Shown: positions 9,005-18,956, counted from the stretch's first letter. The stretch is DNA of 64,000 nucleotides from Chloroflexus islandicus (GCF_001650695.1 NZ_LWQS01000011.1:57075-121074), one strand, 5' to 3'. Notes: generated by a model from the letters alone, not told the origin. A program made the numbers and translations.

Positions 9005-10921
9005 TTAAAGGCGGCTCAGCGCATAGGCAATCCCTTCCTGCAACGTCGCTCTAGTAACAACCTCATGGAACTCGATACCAATGTGGATCAAAGTCTGCGC
9101 AATTTCCGGGTTGATGCCAGTTAACATCACTTGCGCGCCGAGGAGGCGAGCTGCTTGGGCAGATCGGATCAAAGCGCCGGCAATTTGGGTGTCAATCACC
9201 TTCACGCCGGTAATATCGAGAATGGCAACCGAGGCCCGATAGCGATTGACGCCATCGAGCAGCGTTTCCATAATCTGTTGGGCGCGGGCGCTATCGATGG
9301 CGCCAATCAACGGCATCGCCACCACACCATCGGCAATCGGTATCAGCGGCGTGCTCAACTCGCGCACAATCGCCTGCTGAGCTTGAATTATCTGCTCTTG
9401 CATCACTAGCGTCTGCCGCTCGCGTTCAACCCGGCGCTGCTCAGTGATGTCACGGACGATAACCAACACGTTGTCATTACTGAGCGTCATGCGCGCTTCA
9501 TAGTCACGGAGTTCATCCCTGACCTGCATCTGGTACTCGTACCGCTGGCCTTGGCCGGTAGCGAGCAGCGCGTCGATATGCCGCCGCGTCAACGCGACCA
9601 GCTCTGGCGGCAACATCTCATCCATCCGGCGATTGAGAAAGACCTCAGGCGGTAACGCGAGATCGTCGTTGCTGTCGGCTTTGAAATCGAGAAACACGCC
9701 ATCACGGCTGAGCAGAAAGAACATATCGGGCAAGGCTTGAATCAGCGCCCGCAGACGCTGCTCACCGGCGCGCAACTGCGCTTCAAAGCGCAACTGTTCG
9801 GTGATGTCATGGTTGATCACTGCATAACCTAATAACGAACCATCGCGATCCCGCAGTGCCGGCAGCGCAAGCTGAGCCGTAACTACTGAACCATCGCGAT
9901 GCAGGTACCGGATTGTGGTCTGCGCATTGCCGGTTTGGCTGGCCTGCTGCACAATCGCAGCCAGTTGATCGTGATCAGCAGAGTGGATGAGATCAGGCCA
10001 TGCAAGTGCGTCCAGCGACTCGTAGCCGAGCATCTTGGCGAATGCCGGATTCGCATAGGTGATCTGCAGAGTTGGATCGACCATGCCAATCCCATCGGGA
10101 GCGTTTTCGACCAACAGGCGGAAGGTGCGCAACCCCTCTTCCTGTTGGCGCAAGGCGGTAATGTCTTCGTAAAAGCCGAGCACGCCAATCACTTCACCAT
10201 CGCGCCGCAGAGGAACTTTCGCCGTGCGAATCCGGATAACCGAGCCATCGCTACGGGTAAAGGTCTCTTCCACATTCACTTTCGGGCCGGTCGCCATCAC
10301 CAAGCGATCGCTGTATTGGTAGCGTTCGGCCCGATCACGCCACGGCAGCTCGAAATCAGTTTTGCCAACGATTTCAGCAAAACTGGCGAGACCGGCATCA
10401 TCCAGCGCGCGCCGGTTGCAACCAAGGAAGCGCGACTCGGTGTCTTTCCAAAACACCCCTAACGGCAAATGGTCAATCACCGTGTAGAGCATCTCACGGC
10501 TCTCGAATAACTCCTTCCGCAACCGTTCCTGCTGCGAGATGTCGTGCCCGATCGAGGTGAAACCAACCGGCAATCCCTGCTCGTTGTAGTGGATGGTCAC
10601 CGACCACAGGAAGTAAAAGACATCGCCATTGCGATGGATGATGCGATTCTCGCTCGTCGCAGTGTGCAGACCAAGTTGCACCCATTCGATCACATTCTGT
10701 TGCAGTTGCTCACGATCATCGGGATGGGTCAGTTCCAGCACCGTTTTGCCAACGCATTCTTCAGGTGTGTACCCGAAATAGCGCTGGGCGGCGGGGTTAG
10801 CATAGGTAATAATCCCTTGCCCATCAGCCTCGGTGACAAGCAGCGCAGCACCGTTGATCGCAGTGCGCAGCCGCTGCAATTGCGCGCGATCGGTGTCGTC
10901 ATCAAAAGGGGAAGACTGCAT
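9005..10921 (-). CDS. PAS(x4)-STAS sensor protein (RsbR-like), first copy
   Basis: A 638-residue soluble protein with four PAS/PAC units (about 15-130, 135-260, 260-380 and 385-490) and a C-terminal STAS domain (about 510-630; DITGVKVIDTQIAGALIRSA). The first three PAS domains and the STAS domain are close relatives of those in the product of 5253-6872. The fourth PAS (MFFLLSRDGVFLDFKADSND) is unique to this copy. No kinase domain is present, so it probably acts through protein contacts, as stressosome sensors do. The stop codon TAA is followed after 7 bp by the CHAT gene, which indicates one transcriptional unit. Confidence 0.9.
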   Translation of the reverse strand: MQSSPFDDDTDRAQLQRLRTAINGAALLVTEADGQGIITYANPAAQRYFGYTPEECVGKTVLELTHPDDREQLQQNVIEWVQLGLHTATSENRIIHRNGDVFYFLWSVTIHYNEQGLPVGFTSIGHDISQQERLRKELFESREMLYTVIDHLPLGVFWKDTESRFLGCNRRALDDAGLASFAEIVGKTDFELPWRDRAERYQYSDRLVMATGPKVNVEETFTRSDGSVIRIRTAKVPLRRDGEVIGVLGFYEDITALRQQEEGLRTFRLLVENAPDGIGMVDPTLQITYANPAFAKMLGYESLDALAWPDLIHSADHDQLAAIVQQASQTGNAQTTIRYLHRDGSVVTAQLALPALRDRDGSLLGYAVINHDITEQLRFEAQLRAGEQRLRALIQALPDMFFLLSRDGVFLDFKADSNDDLALPPEVFLNRRMDEMLPPELVALTRRHIDALLATGQGQRYEYQMQVRDELRDYEARMTLSNDNVLVIVRDITEQRRVERERQTLVMQEQIIQAQQAIVRELSTPLIPIADGVVAMPLIGAIDSARAQQIMETLLDGVNRYRASVAILDITGVKVIDTQIAGALIRSAQAARLLGAQVMLTGINPEIAQTLIHIGIEFHEVVTRATLQEGIAYALSRL

Positions 10922-11646
10922 AGGGCAATTCCGGTTGGGTGGGATAAGGTAACAGCTAGTGTTTGCTATGACAGTTGGTGAAGTTATCTGAGCGATGGTA
11001 TTTTAAGCAAAAGATGTTAATAATTTATTAAGTTTTGGTCAATTTCGGTTTAAGTCGATCTCAAAAATGAGAGTTATTTTGTTGCGCCCCGCGCGGCGAA
11101 GCACTCCTCCCACTCGCCCGTATGTCATTGCGAGCCGCGCGGTAGGGGTAGAGCGCAGCTCTGCCCGCCGCGCGGCGAAGCAATCCCCCACGAGCACGAA
11201 CTGAATCCCCGCTCAGGCATTGCGTGCGCTCCAGCGGGAGATTGCTTCGGGCGCTCCGCGCCCTCGCAATGACAGAAGTACGCCGCCGCCCCACCAGTCC
11301 TTGCGCGCCGCCCGTAGGGGTAGCACGCCGTGCTGCCCCCTACAAGCACGGGAGGGATGTCTGCACGCACTCCTCCCACTCGCCCGTATGTCATTGCGAG
11401 CCGCGCGGTAGGGGTAGAGCACGGCTCTGCCCGCCGCGCGGCGAAGCAATCCCCCACGAGCACGAACTGAATCCCCGCTCAGGCATTGCGTGCGCTCCAG
11501 CGGGAGATTGCTTCGGGCGCTCCGCGCCCTCGCAATGACAAACGGGCGTAGCCCCTCGCAATGACAGAAGGCCAAAGAGAACACGAGGCATTAATAAGGG
11601 GTGGGGCTATGCCCCACCCCTGCCGGGTGTTTTATGGACATTCACC
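10922..11646. repeat. Intergenic region with nested copies of the CATTGCGAG...GCAATC element
   Basis: No gene. From 10970 to 11070 the DNA is A+T-rich and may carry the promoter of the PAS-STAS/CHAT unit. From about 11080 to 11575 there are two long near-identical direct repeats (roughly 11105-11280 and 11380-11545) built from inverted modules: CATTGCGAGCCGCGCGG...GCGGCGAAGCAATC and GGGAGATTGCTTCGGGCGC...GCGCCCTCGCAATG. Several short reading frames here are repeat translations only. Confidence 0.8.
11597..11621 (-). terminator. Probable intrinsic terminator after the CBS gene
   Basis: An 11-bp perfect stem (AGGGGTGGGGC with GCCCCACCCCT, 3-base loop), followed on the minus strand by TATTAAT. 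It lies 26 bp past the CBS stop codon. Confidence 0.6.
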
Positions 11647-12108
11647 TTAAAATCGGGGATGCGTTTCGAGTTGCTGCACCAGCGCCTCGAACAGATCGCT
11701 CTCAGTGATGATGCCGATCACCCGATGTTGATCGTCAACCACCGGCAATCCACCGATCTTGTTCTCGATCATGAGCAAGGCTGCTTCGCGGAGACCGGTC
11801 TCTGGCGTGACCGCGATCGGGTTCTCGGTCATGACTTCGTAGACCTTCACATTCCGCAGCGCCTGCGCAATATCGACCGGATCAAGCCCGGCGACGCGCA
11901 TGACGTCGGCGCCGCGAATGTCGCCTTGCGTGATGATACCGCGTAGTTCGCCGGTATCGACCACGACCGGCAAGCGCCGGATATCATGCTCGCGCATCAA
12001 TGCCAGCGCCTCGCTCAGCGGCGCGGCGAGATTGATGGTGATGGCCGGGGTGCGCATCCAATAGCGAATCTCTTGCTCGGCTGGAACAGCCTTTGGTTTG
12101 TTCGTCAT
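11647..12108 (-). CDS. CBS-pair domain protein
   Basis: A 153-residue protein made almost wholly of two CBS motifs. The first is IRYWMRTPAITINLAAPLSEAL through RRLPVV and GIITQGDI. The second is YEVMTENPIAVTPETGLREA through IGGLPVV and GIITESDLFEAL. Such pairs bind adenosyl nucleotides and usually regulate a partner; none is fused or adjacent here. The ATG at 12108 is chosen over an upstream start because AAGGAGG lies six bases before it. A single-gene transcript is likely, with a terminator hairpin directly downstream. Confidence 0.92.
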   Translation of the reverse strand: MTNKPKAVPAEQEIRYWMRTPAITINLAAPLSEALALMREHDIRRLPVVVDTGELRGIITQGDIRGADVMRVAGLDPVDIAQALRNVKVYEVMTENPIAVTPETGLREAALLMIENKIGGLPVVDDQHRVIGIITESDLFEALVQQLETHPRF

Positions 12109-12728
12109 GGTGCGCCTCCTTGCGCTGATGAGTAAGGTGAATCCTGTTTTCATTGTAGCAGGCATTGTGCGCGCGCATAATGAAAAGTTGCCGTCATTGC
12201 GGTAATCATGCGACAACCGGATCGTGTGATTGCTGGTGATACTGATGCAGAGGGAACGTTTTGCCTACCCCTGCCAAGGGAGCGCGGGCCGCTGGCCCGC
12301 CGTTCGTGCCGCCGTAGTACGACGGTAGTGATACAGAGAAGATTGCTATTGACACTTATGTGGAGGCAGAACCGGCGAAACCAATGCCCTGCTAGGGAGT
12401 GCGGCAGTATAACTGCCGCACTCCAAACACCATCGACGCAATTGCCCCGGCCAGCCAACTGGGTAGGACGAAACCCAGCCTAGCGGCAGCATAACTGCCG
12501 CATTCCAAACACCATCGACGCAATTGCCCCGACCAGTCAACTAGGCAGGACGAAACCCAGCCTAGCGGCAGTATAACTGCCGCGTTCCATTATGGCTGGC
12601 CCGCCGTTCGCGTCACCGTAGCATAGCAGCAATGTACTGCCGCGCGCCAGAGCAAGAGCGATGCGCCGTTCGGCGTATCCGGTTAAAGGTGGTACAATAC
12701 CTCTGCCGGTTCAATGTGAGGTGTGAGT
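12109..12728. repeat. Divergent intergenic region with an 82-bp tandem repeat
   Basis: No gene. An 82-bp unit occurs about 2.3 times (12402-12483, 12484-12565, 12566-12593). Each unit starts with the hairpin CGGCAGTATAACTGCCG, and the first copy extends to a perfect 13-bp stem (12396-12408 with 12412-12424). A further GC-rich inverted segment lies near 12270-12335. The last 60 bases hold the promoter of the lipoprotein gene. Confidence 0.85.
12693..12698 (+). promoter_or_regulatory. Candidate -10 box for the glutaminyl-cyclase operon
   Basis: TACAAT lies 30 bases before the ATG at 12729. A -35 match 17 bases upstream is weak (TTCGGC). Confidence 0.4.
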
Positions 12729-13715
12729 ATGCGGTTCCGCTGGGTATTCTGGTTGGCAGGATTGTGGTTGTTGGCGGCTTGCGTGAACTCACCCGCGAGC
12801 ACGCCTTCGCCAACGCCAACCGGTGCGATAGTGTCGATCCCGCTGGCGGTGGCGCCGGCCCAAGCGGCTACGCCAACCCCAACCCCAGCTACGGTGTCCA
12901 TTCCGCTCGTAGGGTCATCGGACGCCACTCTGGCCCAGTCGCCGCCGTTGTTGCCGTACCGCGTGGTCGCTGAGTATCCGCACGATCCCCGTGCATGGAC
13001 GCAAGGCTTGATCGTGGCCGGGCCGGGCCGTTTGTACGAGGGTACCGGCGATTACGCCAATTCGTCGCTGCGTGAAGTCGATCTGGCGACCGGCCAAGTG
13101 CTGCGCAGCGTCGATCTTGGCGATCCAACGTTGTATGGCGAGGGAATTGCCCAGATTGGCGACCGGATTTTCCAGATCACGTGGCAGAATGGCCTTGGTT
13201 TGATCTACGACGCCGCCACCTTTGCGCGGATTGGCACCTTTACCTACCCCACACCGACAGCGACAATGCCGCGTGAGGGGTGGGGCCTGACCTACGACGG
13301 CGCCAATCTGATCATGAGCGACGGCACTGCCACGTTGTATTTCATCGATCCGGAGGCAACTGTCGCCAGCGGCCAGTTGGCCGTTGTGCGCACGGTCACA
13401 GTCACTATCGACGGCCAGCCGCGCGACCGGCTGAATGAGCTGGAGTATATCAACGGCGTGATCTTTGCCAATGTCTGGTATAGCGATCAGATTGTGCTGA
13501 TCGATCCGGCCAACGGCCACGTGATCGGTGCGCTCGATATGAGCGGCTTGCTCTCGCCTGAAGAACGCGCGACGGCTGATGTCTTGAACGGCATCGCCTA
13601 CGATCCGGCCAGCGGCCAGATCTTCGTCACCGGCAAGTATTGGCCGCGCCTGTTTGCAATCACGCTTGACCAGAACATCTACCTGCCGCTGATCTCCGGC
13701 CCGGATGGTCAGTAG
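12729..13715 (+). CDS. Glutaminyl-peptide cyclotransferase-like lipoprotein
   Basis: A 328-residue exported lipoprotein. The signal peptide is MRFRWVFWLAGLWLLAAC, with a LAAC lipobox whose cysteine is at about 18, followed by a Ser/Thr/Pro-rich spacer to about residue 75. The rest matches the beta-propeller (plant-type) glutamine cyclotransferase family: PHDPRAWTQGLIV, LYEGTGDYANSSLREVDL, YGEGIAQIGDRIFQITW, GWGLTYDGANLIMSDGT, LNELEYINGVIFANVW and LNGIAYDP. The enzyme turns N-terminal glutamine into pyroglutamate; activity here is not proven. The ATG at 12729 follows GAGGT at six bases. It is first in a plus-strand run that continues with the FKBP and menC genes. Confidence 0.87.
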   Translation: MRFRWVFWLAGLWLLAACVNSPASTPSPTPTGAIVSIPLAVAPAQAATPTPTPATVSIPLVGSSDATLAQSPPLLPYRVVAEYPHDPRAWTQGLIVAGPGRLYEGTGDYANSSLREVDLATGQVLRSVDLGDPTLYGEGIAQIGDRIFQITWQNGLGLIYDAATFARIGTFTYPTPTATMPREGWGLTYDGANLIMSDGTATLYFIDPEATVASGQLAVVRTVTVTIDGQPRDRLNELEYINGVIFANVWYSDQIVLIDPANGHVIGALDMSGLLSPEERATADVLNGIAYDPASGQIFVTGKYWPRLFAITLDQNIYLPLISGPDGQ

Positions 13716-13760
13716 CGCCTTATTTTTGCCCGCATGGGCTTCAACAGACAGGAGTAGACG

Positions 13761-14474
13761 ATGACCACCCCTAGCGGCTTACAGTATGTCGAAGTGCAGG
13801 CCGGTCACGGCGAGCAGCCGCAACCCGGTTCAGTCGTGGCGGTGCATTACCGCGGGATGCTCGCCGATGGTTCGGTGTTCGATAGTTCTTACGAGCGGGG
13901 CGAGCCGATCCGCTTTCCGCTCGGCGTCGGGATGGTCATTCCCGGTTGGGATGAGGGGATCGGGCTGATGCGGGTGGGAGGCAAGGCACGGCTGATCATT
14001 CCGCCCCATCTCGGCTATGGCGCGATGGGGTACCCGCCGGTCATCCCGCCGAACGCGACCCTCACCTTTGATGTCGAGCTGGTCGAAATCATGCCCGGCC
14101 CGCCGGATGCGCCGCAGGATCTGCCCGCCGATCGCTATACGACCAGCCCAAGCGGCCTGAAGTATGCCGATTTGACGGTCGGCAACGGCGCGACGGCGAC
14201 CGCAGGCCGCACGGTAACGGTGCATTACACCGGTTGGCTCACCGACGGCAGTATGTTCGACAGTTCGCTCAGCCGCGGCGAGCCGTTTGAGTTTCCGCTC
14301 GGCGCGGGACGGGTGATCCGCGGTTGGGATGAAGGCGTGGCCGGGATGCGCGAGGGCGGGAAGCGGCAGTTGGTGATTCCGGCGGCCTTGGCCTACGGCA
14401 GCCGCGGTGCGGGTGGCGTGATTCCGCCGGGGGCAACCCTGATTTTTGAAGTGGAGTTGTTGGAGGTGCATTGA
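13761..14474 (+). CDS. Tandem FKBP-type peptidyl-prolyl isomerase
   Basis: A 237-residue protein with two FKBP domains in one chain (about 1-112 and 125-237). Each carries the VTVHYTG/VAVHYRG strand, DGSxFDSS, the GxVIxGWDEG segment and a final [12 protein letters not shown] or [12 protein letters not shown] strand. The second copy keeps more of the classical FKBP active-site residues. No signal peptide is visible, so it is probably cytoplasmic. AGGAG lies eight bases before the ATG. Its stop codon overlaps the menC start by one base (TGATG), suggesting coupled translation. Confidence 0.93.
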   Translation: MTTPSGLQYVEVQAGHGEQPQPGSVVAVHYRGMLADGSVFDSSYERGEPIRFPLGVGMVIPGWDEGIGLMRVGGKARLIIPPHLGYGAMGYPPVIPPNATLTFDVELVEIMPGPPDAPQDLPADRYTTSPSGLKYADLTVGNGATATAGRTVTVHYTGWLTDGSMFDSSLSRGEPFEFPLGAGRVIRGWDEGVAGMREGGKRQLVIPAALAYGSRGAGGVIPPGATLIFEVELLEVH

Positions 14475-15583
14475 TGCGGATCGAAGCCATCGAGTTGCGG
14501 CGCATCAAGCTGCCGTACCGGTCGCCGTTTGAGACGAGCGGCTGGCGCGAAGAGGCCAATCATTCGGTGATCGTGACCTTGCACAGCGAGGGTGCAATCG
14601 GCTGGGGTGAAGCGCCGGTCGGCGCCGGGCCGTGGTACAACGAAGAGACGCAGGCGACGGCGTGGGTGATGATGCGCGAGATTCTGGCCCCGATGCTGTT
14701 GGGGCGCGATCTCAGCCGGCCCGAAGAGGTGGACGCGATTTTTGCCCGCGTGCGCGGCAATCGTATGGCGCGGGCCGGTCTCGAATTCGCGGCGTGGGAT
14801 CTGTTTGGCCGCGCGCGCGGCGAGAGCTTGAGCGCGATGCTTGGCGGCACCCGGCAACGGGTTGAAGTCGGCGTCAGCGTTGGCGTCCAACCCTCGATCG
14901 AAGCGCTGCTTGAGGTCGTCGAGGGCTATGTCAGCGCCGGCTACCAGCGGGTGAAGCTCAAGATCAAGCCGGGTTGGGATGTGGAGCCGACGCGGGCGGT
15001 ACGCGAGCGCTGGCCCGATCTGCGTTTGCAGGTTGACGCCAATAGCATCTACACCCTTGACCAAGCGCCGCAATTGGCTAAACTCGATGAGTTTGAGCTG
15101 CTGTTGATTGAACAGCCATTAGCCCACGACGACATCATCGATCACGCCAAATTGCAGCGCCAACTGCGCACGCCGATTTGCTTAGACGAGAGCATCGTCT
15201 CGCCCGATCATGCCCGCTGGGCAATTGAGCTGCGCGCTTGCGGCGTGATCAATATCAAGCCGTCGCGGGTTGGCGGCTTCACCGCCGCTCGCCAGATTCA
15301 CGACATGGCCCAAGCCGCCGGCATTCCGGTCTGGTGCGGCGGCATGCTCGAAACCGGTATTGGCCGCGCCGCCAACGTCGGGTTGGCCAGCCTGCCCAAC
15401 TTTAGCCTGCCCGGCGACATCAGCGCCAACGACCGCTACTTCCATCAAGATATCGTCACCAACCCGTTTACGCTCAACCCCGACAGCACGCTGACGGTGC
15501 CGAGCGGGCCGGGCAGCGGGGCCGACGTCGATCTGGAGCGGTTACAGGCGGTGACAACGGATTATGTGATGTTGAAGGCCTAG
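14474..15583 (+). CDS. menC: o-Succinylbenzoate synthase / N-acylamino-acid racemase family enzyme
   Basis: A 369-residue enolase-superfamily enzyme. The catalytic KxK is in RVKLKIKPG (about residues 163-165), and the metal ligands are in LQVDANS, LLIEQPLAHDD and ICLDES. A later lysine is in INIKPSRVGG. These are features of OSBS enzymes, which dehydrate SHCHC to o-succinylbenzoate in menaquinone synthesis. Close homologues also racemise N-acyl amino acids, so the exact substrate is not settled. ATG 14474 overlaps the FKBP stop codon and is preceded by GGAGGT. No other men gene is adjacent. Confidence 0.88.
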   Translation: MRIEAIELRRIKLPYRSPFETSGWREEANHSVIVTLHSEGAIGWGEAPVGAGPWYNEETQATAWVMMREILAPMLLGRDLSRPEEVDAIFARVRGNRMARAGLEFAAWDLFGRARGESLSAMLGGTRQRVEVGVSVGVQPSIEALLEVVEGYVSAGYQRVKLKIKPGWDVEPTRAVRERWPDLRLQVDANSIYTLDQAPQLAKLDEFELLLIEQPLAHDDIIDHAKLQRQLRTPICLDESIVSPDHARWAIELRACGVINIKPSRVGGFTAARQIHDMAQAAGIPVWCGGMLETGIGRAANVGLASLPNFSLPGDISANDRYFHQDIVTNPFTLNPDSTLTVPSGPGSGADVDLERLQAVTTDYVMLKA

Positions 15584-15597
15584 CGGTTGAGCCGGCT

Positions 15598-16257
15598 ATG
15601 GAGCAACGAACGGTCAATTGGATCATTAGTGGTGTGATCGCTGTCGCGCTAGCGGGCTTGCTGCTGTTCATCAACCGCGGCTGGGCCCAACCAACGCCGG
15701 CGGTCACGCCGCTCACGCCTGAGCCGTGGCCAACCACGCCGCCAACCTTCACGCCCTTACCTCCCACCGCGCCGCCGGCAGCGCCAACCCTCATCCCCCT
15801 GCCTGATCTGCGCCGGATCGATCCGGCTATTGGCTTATCGATCAAGTTTCCAGTCACCACCGTGACCACGGTGAGCGGCGCGCAGAGCTTCTTTGGCCGC
15901 GATGAGATCACGCTCAAGGTGACGGCTGAGGTGCGCTTGACGGTTGACCTCAGCCGGGCGCAGATCCAGCGCGAGGGCAATACCTTGACGATCCGGTTGC
16001 CGCGCGCGGCCATCGATGGCGAACCCAACCCGATCGAGATTGAGGTGATCGGTGAGTCGCGGCGCTGGATCGGATCGCAGATCACAGCGGCCCAGAATCA
16101 GGCCCTTGCGCAGGCGCGGGCCGAGATTCGCCAGCGCGTGGCGAACGATCCTGAGTTGATTAGCATCGCGAGCGAAGTCAGCTATCGTCGCCTCGAACGG
16201 TGGCTGATCGACGAGCTGGGGTTTAGCCGAGTCGTGATCGAACCGCTATCGTCGTAA
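15598..16257 (+). CDS. Membrane-anchored DUF4230-like protein
   Basis: A 219-residue protein with an N-terminal transmembrane helix (about 8-27), a Pro/Thr-rich extracellular spacer (about 30-70), then a mixed alpha/beta domain. That domain includes FFGRDEITLKVTAEVRLTVDLS and a helical C terminus ending LIDELGFSRVVIEPL. The pattern resembles DUF4230, whose function is unknown. The gene lies 14 bp after menC and 12 bp before a second, weakly similar gene, so the two products may work together. Assignment to the family is by eye and moderate. Confidence 0.7.
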   Translation: MEQRTVNWIISGVIAVALAGLLLFINRGWAQPTPAVTPLTPEPWPTTPPTFTPLPPTAPPAAPTLIPLPDLRRIDPAIGLSIKFPVTTVTTVSGAQSFFGRDEITLKVTAEVRLTVDLSRAQIQREGNTLTIRLPRAAIDGEPNPIEIEVIGESRRWIGSQITAAQNQALAQARAEIRQRVANDPELISIASEVSYRRLERWLIDELGFSRVVIEPLSS

Positions 16258-16269
16258 CCGGAGGCGAGT

Positions 16270-16923
16270 GTGCGCACGCTGAAGCTGGTCTGGAACGGGT
16301 TGGCCATTGCGGCGGTGCTGTTTTTGGTCTGGAGCGTCGTGCAAGCGTTCCAGCAGGCCTCGGCGCCACCCACATCAGTCACAACGACCGTTGGCCCACA
16401 GCTTATCGAGGCGGTGCGGCGGGTCAACAAGCAGATCTTCATTGAGCATTACGCTGGGGTCGAAGTGCGCCATCTTGACGCGCCGGCGGGGTGGGCGTCG
16501 TTCTTGCGTAATCTAGGGGTGCGGCAAGAGTTTCTGGTGCTGATCCGCGGGCGAGTGCCGGCGGGGATCGACCTCAGCCAACTGCGACCCGAAGACATCT
16601 GGGTCAGTAGTGATGGCCGGCGGGCGCAGATCACGCTCCCGCCGCCGCAGGTCTTTACCGATCAGGTATCGCTCGATCTCGCCAACAGCCGGATCATCGA
16701 GAACACCGACTTCTGCCCCGGCTTTATCTGCCCGCAAACCAGCCTCGACAGCTTCTTCCAATCGGTCGATGCCGAAGCCAAAGCGGCGCTAGTCAAAGCC
16801 GCGATCGAAGCCGGCATTCTCTCCCAAGCCGCTCGCGACGCCGAAGCCTACTACACGCAGTTGCTCAACAGCCTCGGCATCGCTGAGGTGCGCGTAATCG
16901 TGCGCGGGTACAGCGCACCCTAG
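16270..16923 (+). CDS. Membrane-anchored DUF4230-like protein, second copy
   Basis: A 217-residue product with a GTG start preceded by GGAGG. One N-terminal transmembrane helix (about 10-28) is followed by a domain with LVLIRGRVPAGIDLSQL and DGRRAQITLPPPQVF. The segment NTDFCPGFICPQ contains two cysteines (about 138-143) that could form a disulphide outside the cell. The C-terminal helices end in LGIAEVRVIVRGY, paralleling the GFSRVVIEPL end of the upstream gene. Function unknown. It closes the plus-strand run and converges on carA. Confidence 0.7.
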   Translation: MRTLKLVWNGLAIAAVLFLVWSVVQAFQQASAPPTSVTTTVGPQLIEAVRRVNKQIFIEHYAGVEVRHLDAPAGWASFLRNLGVRQEFLVLIRGRVPAGIDLSQLRPEDIWVSSDGRRAQITLPPPQVFTDQVSLDLANSRIIENTDFCPGFICPQTSLDSFFQSVDAEAKAALVKAAIEAGILSQAARDAEAYYTQLLNSLGIAEVRVIVRGYSAP

Positions 16924-16942
16924 GTGACAGGCACAGCGTTGG

Positions 16943-18070
16943 CTACGCCTGCCGCCACGCCGCCATCATCGCCGTAAACTGGCCGAACAGATAGGTCGCA
17001 TCGTGCGGCCCCGGCCCGGCTTCGGGGTGATACTGCACGCTAAAGCAGTGCAGTTCGGGATAGCTAAACCCCTCCAGCGTCTGGTCATTCAGATTGATAT
17101 GGGTCAACTCCACCCCTGCCGGCAACGAGTCAGGATCGACCGCAAAGCCGTGGTTCTGCGAGGTAATCTCGACCCGTCCGGTCGGCAAATAGCGCACCGG
17201 ATGGTTCGCACCGTGATGGCCGAACGGCAGCTTGTAGGTGCGTCCTCCCAGTGCCAGCCCCATCAGTTGGTGGCCGAGGCAGATGCCAAAGATGGGCCGC
17301 TTGCCCAGTAAAGCGCGCAAATTCGCCACCGCGTAGGTCGCTGCCGCCGGATCACCCGGCCCATTCGAGAAGAAGATGCCGTCGGGTTGCAACGCCAGCA
17401 CATCATCGGGTGACGTCGTTGCCGGCACCACCGTCACCCGGCAGCCGTGATCGACCAGCCGGCGCAAGATAGTGCGCTTGAGGCCAAAATCATACGCCAC
17501 TACGTGATAGGTCAATTCTTGGGCCGGGCCATTCGGATACGGCGGCGTAAACGGCACGCTATTCGTTGCCCAATGGTACGGTTCGGGGCAGGTCACCACC
17601 TGCGTCAGGTCTTGCCCCTCCATCGGCGGCGCAGCGCGGCACTTCGCTAGCAGCGACTCAATCGACTCACCGGTGGTCGAAATAATCCCGCGCATCGCGC
17701 CAGCAGTGCGGATATGGCGAGTGAGCGCGCGCGTATCCACATCGCTAATCGCGACGATGCCGTAGTCACGCAGCAATTGGGCCAGACTGCCGCGTGCGCG
17801 CCACGAGCTGTAGTGCTCGCTGTAACTACGGACGATAAAGCCAGCCACTTGGGGCTGGATCGATTCGGGGTCAAAATCGTTAACGCCGGTATTGCCGATA
17901 TGCGGCGCAGTCATCGTCACCAACTGGCCGCAATAGGAAGGATCGGTCAAAATCTCTTGATACCCGGTCATACCGGTGTGAAACACCACCTCGCCGATGC
18001 GTTCGCCGGGTGCGCCAAACGAGCGACCGGGGAAGACGCGGCCATCTTCGAGGACAAGCACTGCATCCAT
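16943..18070 (-). CDS. carA: Carbamoyl-phosphate synthase small subunit (glutaminase)
   Basis: A 375-residue protein that releases ammonia from glutamine for carbamoyl phosphate (pyrimidine and arginine synthesis). The N-terminal CPSase domain has the [14 protein letters not shown] signature at about 33-46. The class I amidotransferase triad is complete: C264 in FGICLGHQ, H348 and E350 in [12 protein letters not shown]. The start is ATG 18070, because the longer upstream frame is repeat-derived. carB is not adjacent. It converges with the DUF4230-like gene 19 bp away. Confidence 0.96.
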   Translation of the reverse strand: MDAVLVLEDGRVFPGRSFGAPGERIGEVVFHTGMTGYQEILTDPSYCGQLVTMTAPHIGNTGVNDFDPESIQPQVAGFIVRSYSEHYSSWRARGSLAQLLRDYGIVAISDVDTRALTRHIRTAGAMRGIISTTGESIESLLAKCRAAPPMEGQDLTQVVTCPEPYHWATNSVPFTPPYPNGPAQELTYHVVAYDFGLKRTILRRLVDHGCRVTVVPATTSPDDVLALQPDGIFFSNGPGDPAAATYAVANLRALLGKRPIFGICLGHQLMGLALGGRTYKLPFGHHGANHPVRYLPTGRVEITSQNHGFAVDPDSLPAGVELTHINLNDQTLEGFSYPELHCFSVQYHPEAGPGPHDATYLFGQFTAMMAAWRQA

Positions 18071-18452
18071 TGTCGTGTTCTCGTGGTGGGGCGCGGGCCG
18101 TTGGCCGTTGCCTGCCGGATCATCGGCGGTATTGTAACATAAGCGGACGGGTTGACCGCAAGGTCTGGCGAGATATTTTTTACCGCAGAGGGCGCTGAGG
18201 ACGCCGAGAGATGGAAGCGAGAGCACGTCTTCCAGCGGGAAGCGTGCGACTCCCTCCCCCAGCGGGGGAGGGCTGGGGTGGGGGCAACCCAAAAACCCTC
18301 TGCGCCCTTTGCGCCTTTGCGTTTCCCATCTCTGCGCCTTTGCGGAGCCGGACAGCCGTCCGGCTCTACTGCGCCTTTATGGCTGGTTAACTTGACACAA
18401 CGATAGCGCCGGCACGTGGCGAGCCGGACAGCCGTCCGGCTCTACTGCGCCT
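18071..18452. repeat. Gap between carA and ribH with one dispersed ~180-bp element
   Basis: No gene. TACAAT on the minus strand (18131-18136) is a candidate -10 box for carA, about 60 bases before its ATG. Bases 18177-18340 hold one copy of the dispersed element found three times at 22396-22930. It includes the G-run motif at 18264-18284. Two 22-bp palindromes of the GAGCCGGAC/GTCCGGCTC type lie at 18345-18366 and 18421-18442. Confidence 0.75.
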
Positions 18453-18956
18453 TTATGGCGCCGGACAACCGTCAATCTCCCGCAGCAGATTAGCCATCTC
18501 GATAGCAGCCAACGCCGCCTCGGCGCCGCGATTTCCCGCCTTGGTACCGGCCCGTTCAATCGCCTGCTCAATGGTCTCGGTGGTCAGCACACCAAACACA
18601 ATCGGCACCTCAGTCGCCAACGCCGCGGCAGCAATTCCGCCGGCAGCTTGCCCCGCCACATACTCGAAATGGCTCGTCGCGCCGCGAATGACCACGCCAA
18701 GACAGATCACCGCATCATAATATGGGCGATCGCCAGCCGCACGCTTGCGTTGCGCCATCCGCTTCGCCACTAGCGGCAGCTCAAACGCCCCCGGCACCCA
18801 CGCCAGATCGATGTCATCGTGAGAGACGCCATGCCGGGTGAGCGTATCCATCGCGCCTCGCAGTAACTCGCGCCCAATCGTGTCGTTAAAGCGCGAGATC
18901 ACGATCCCGAATCGCAAGCCGGTACCAACCAGATGGCCTTCAAACGTGACAGCCAT
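18453..18956 (-). CDS. ribH: 6,7-dimethyl-8-ribityllumazine synthase
   Basis: A 167-residue enzyme that condenses ArPP with dihydroxybutanone phosphate, the penultimate step to riboflavin. Family motifs include [44 protein letters not shown] (with the catalytic-loop histidine), [20 protein letters not shown] and [20 protein letters not shown] 18956 has GGAGG six bases upstream. It overlaps the 3' end of ribBA by 17 bp and is the last gene of the rib operon. Confidence 0.97.
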   Translation of the reverse strand: MAVTFEGHLVGTGLRFGIVISRFNDTIGRELLRGAMDTLTRHGVSHDDIDLAWVPGAFELPLVAKRMAQRKRAAGDRPYYDAVICLGVVIRGATSHFEYVAGQAAGGIAAAALATEVPIVFGVLTTETIEQAIERAGTKAGNRGAEAALAAIEMANLLREIDGCPAP

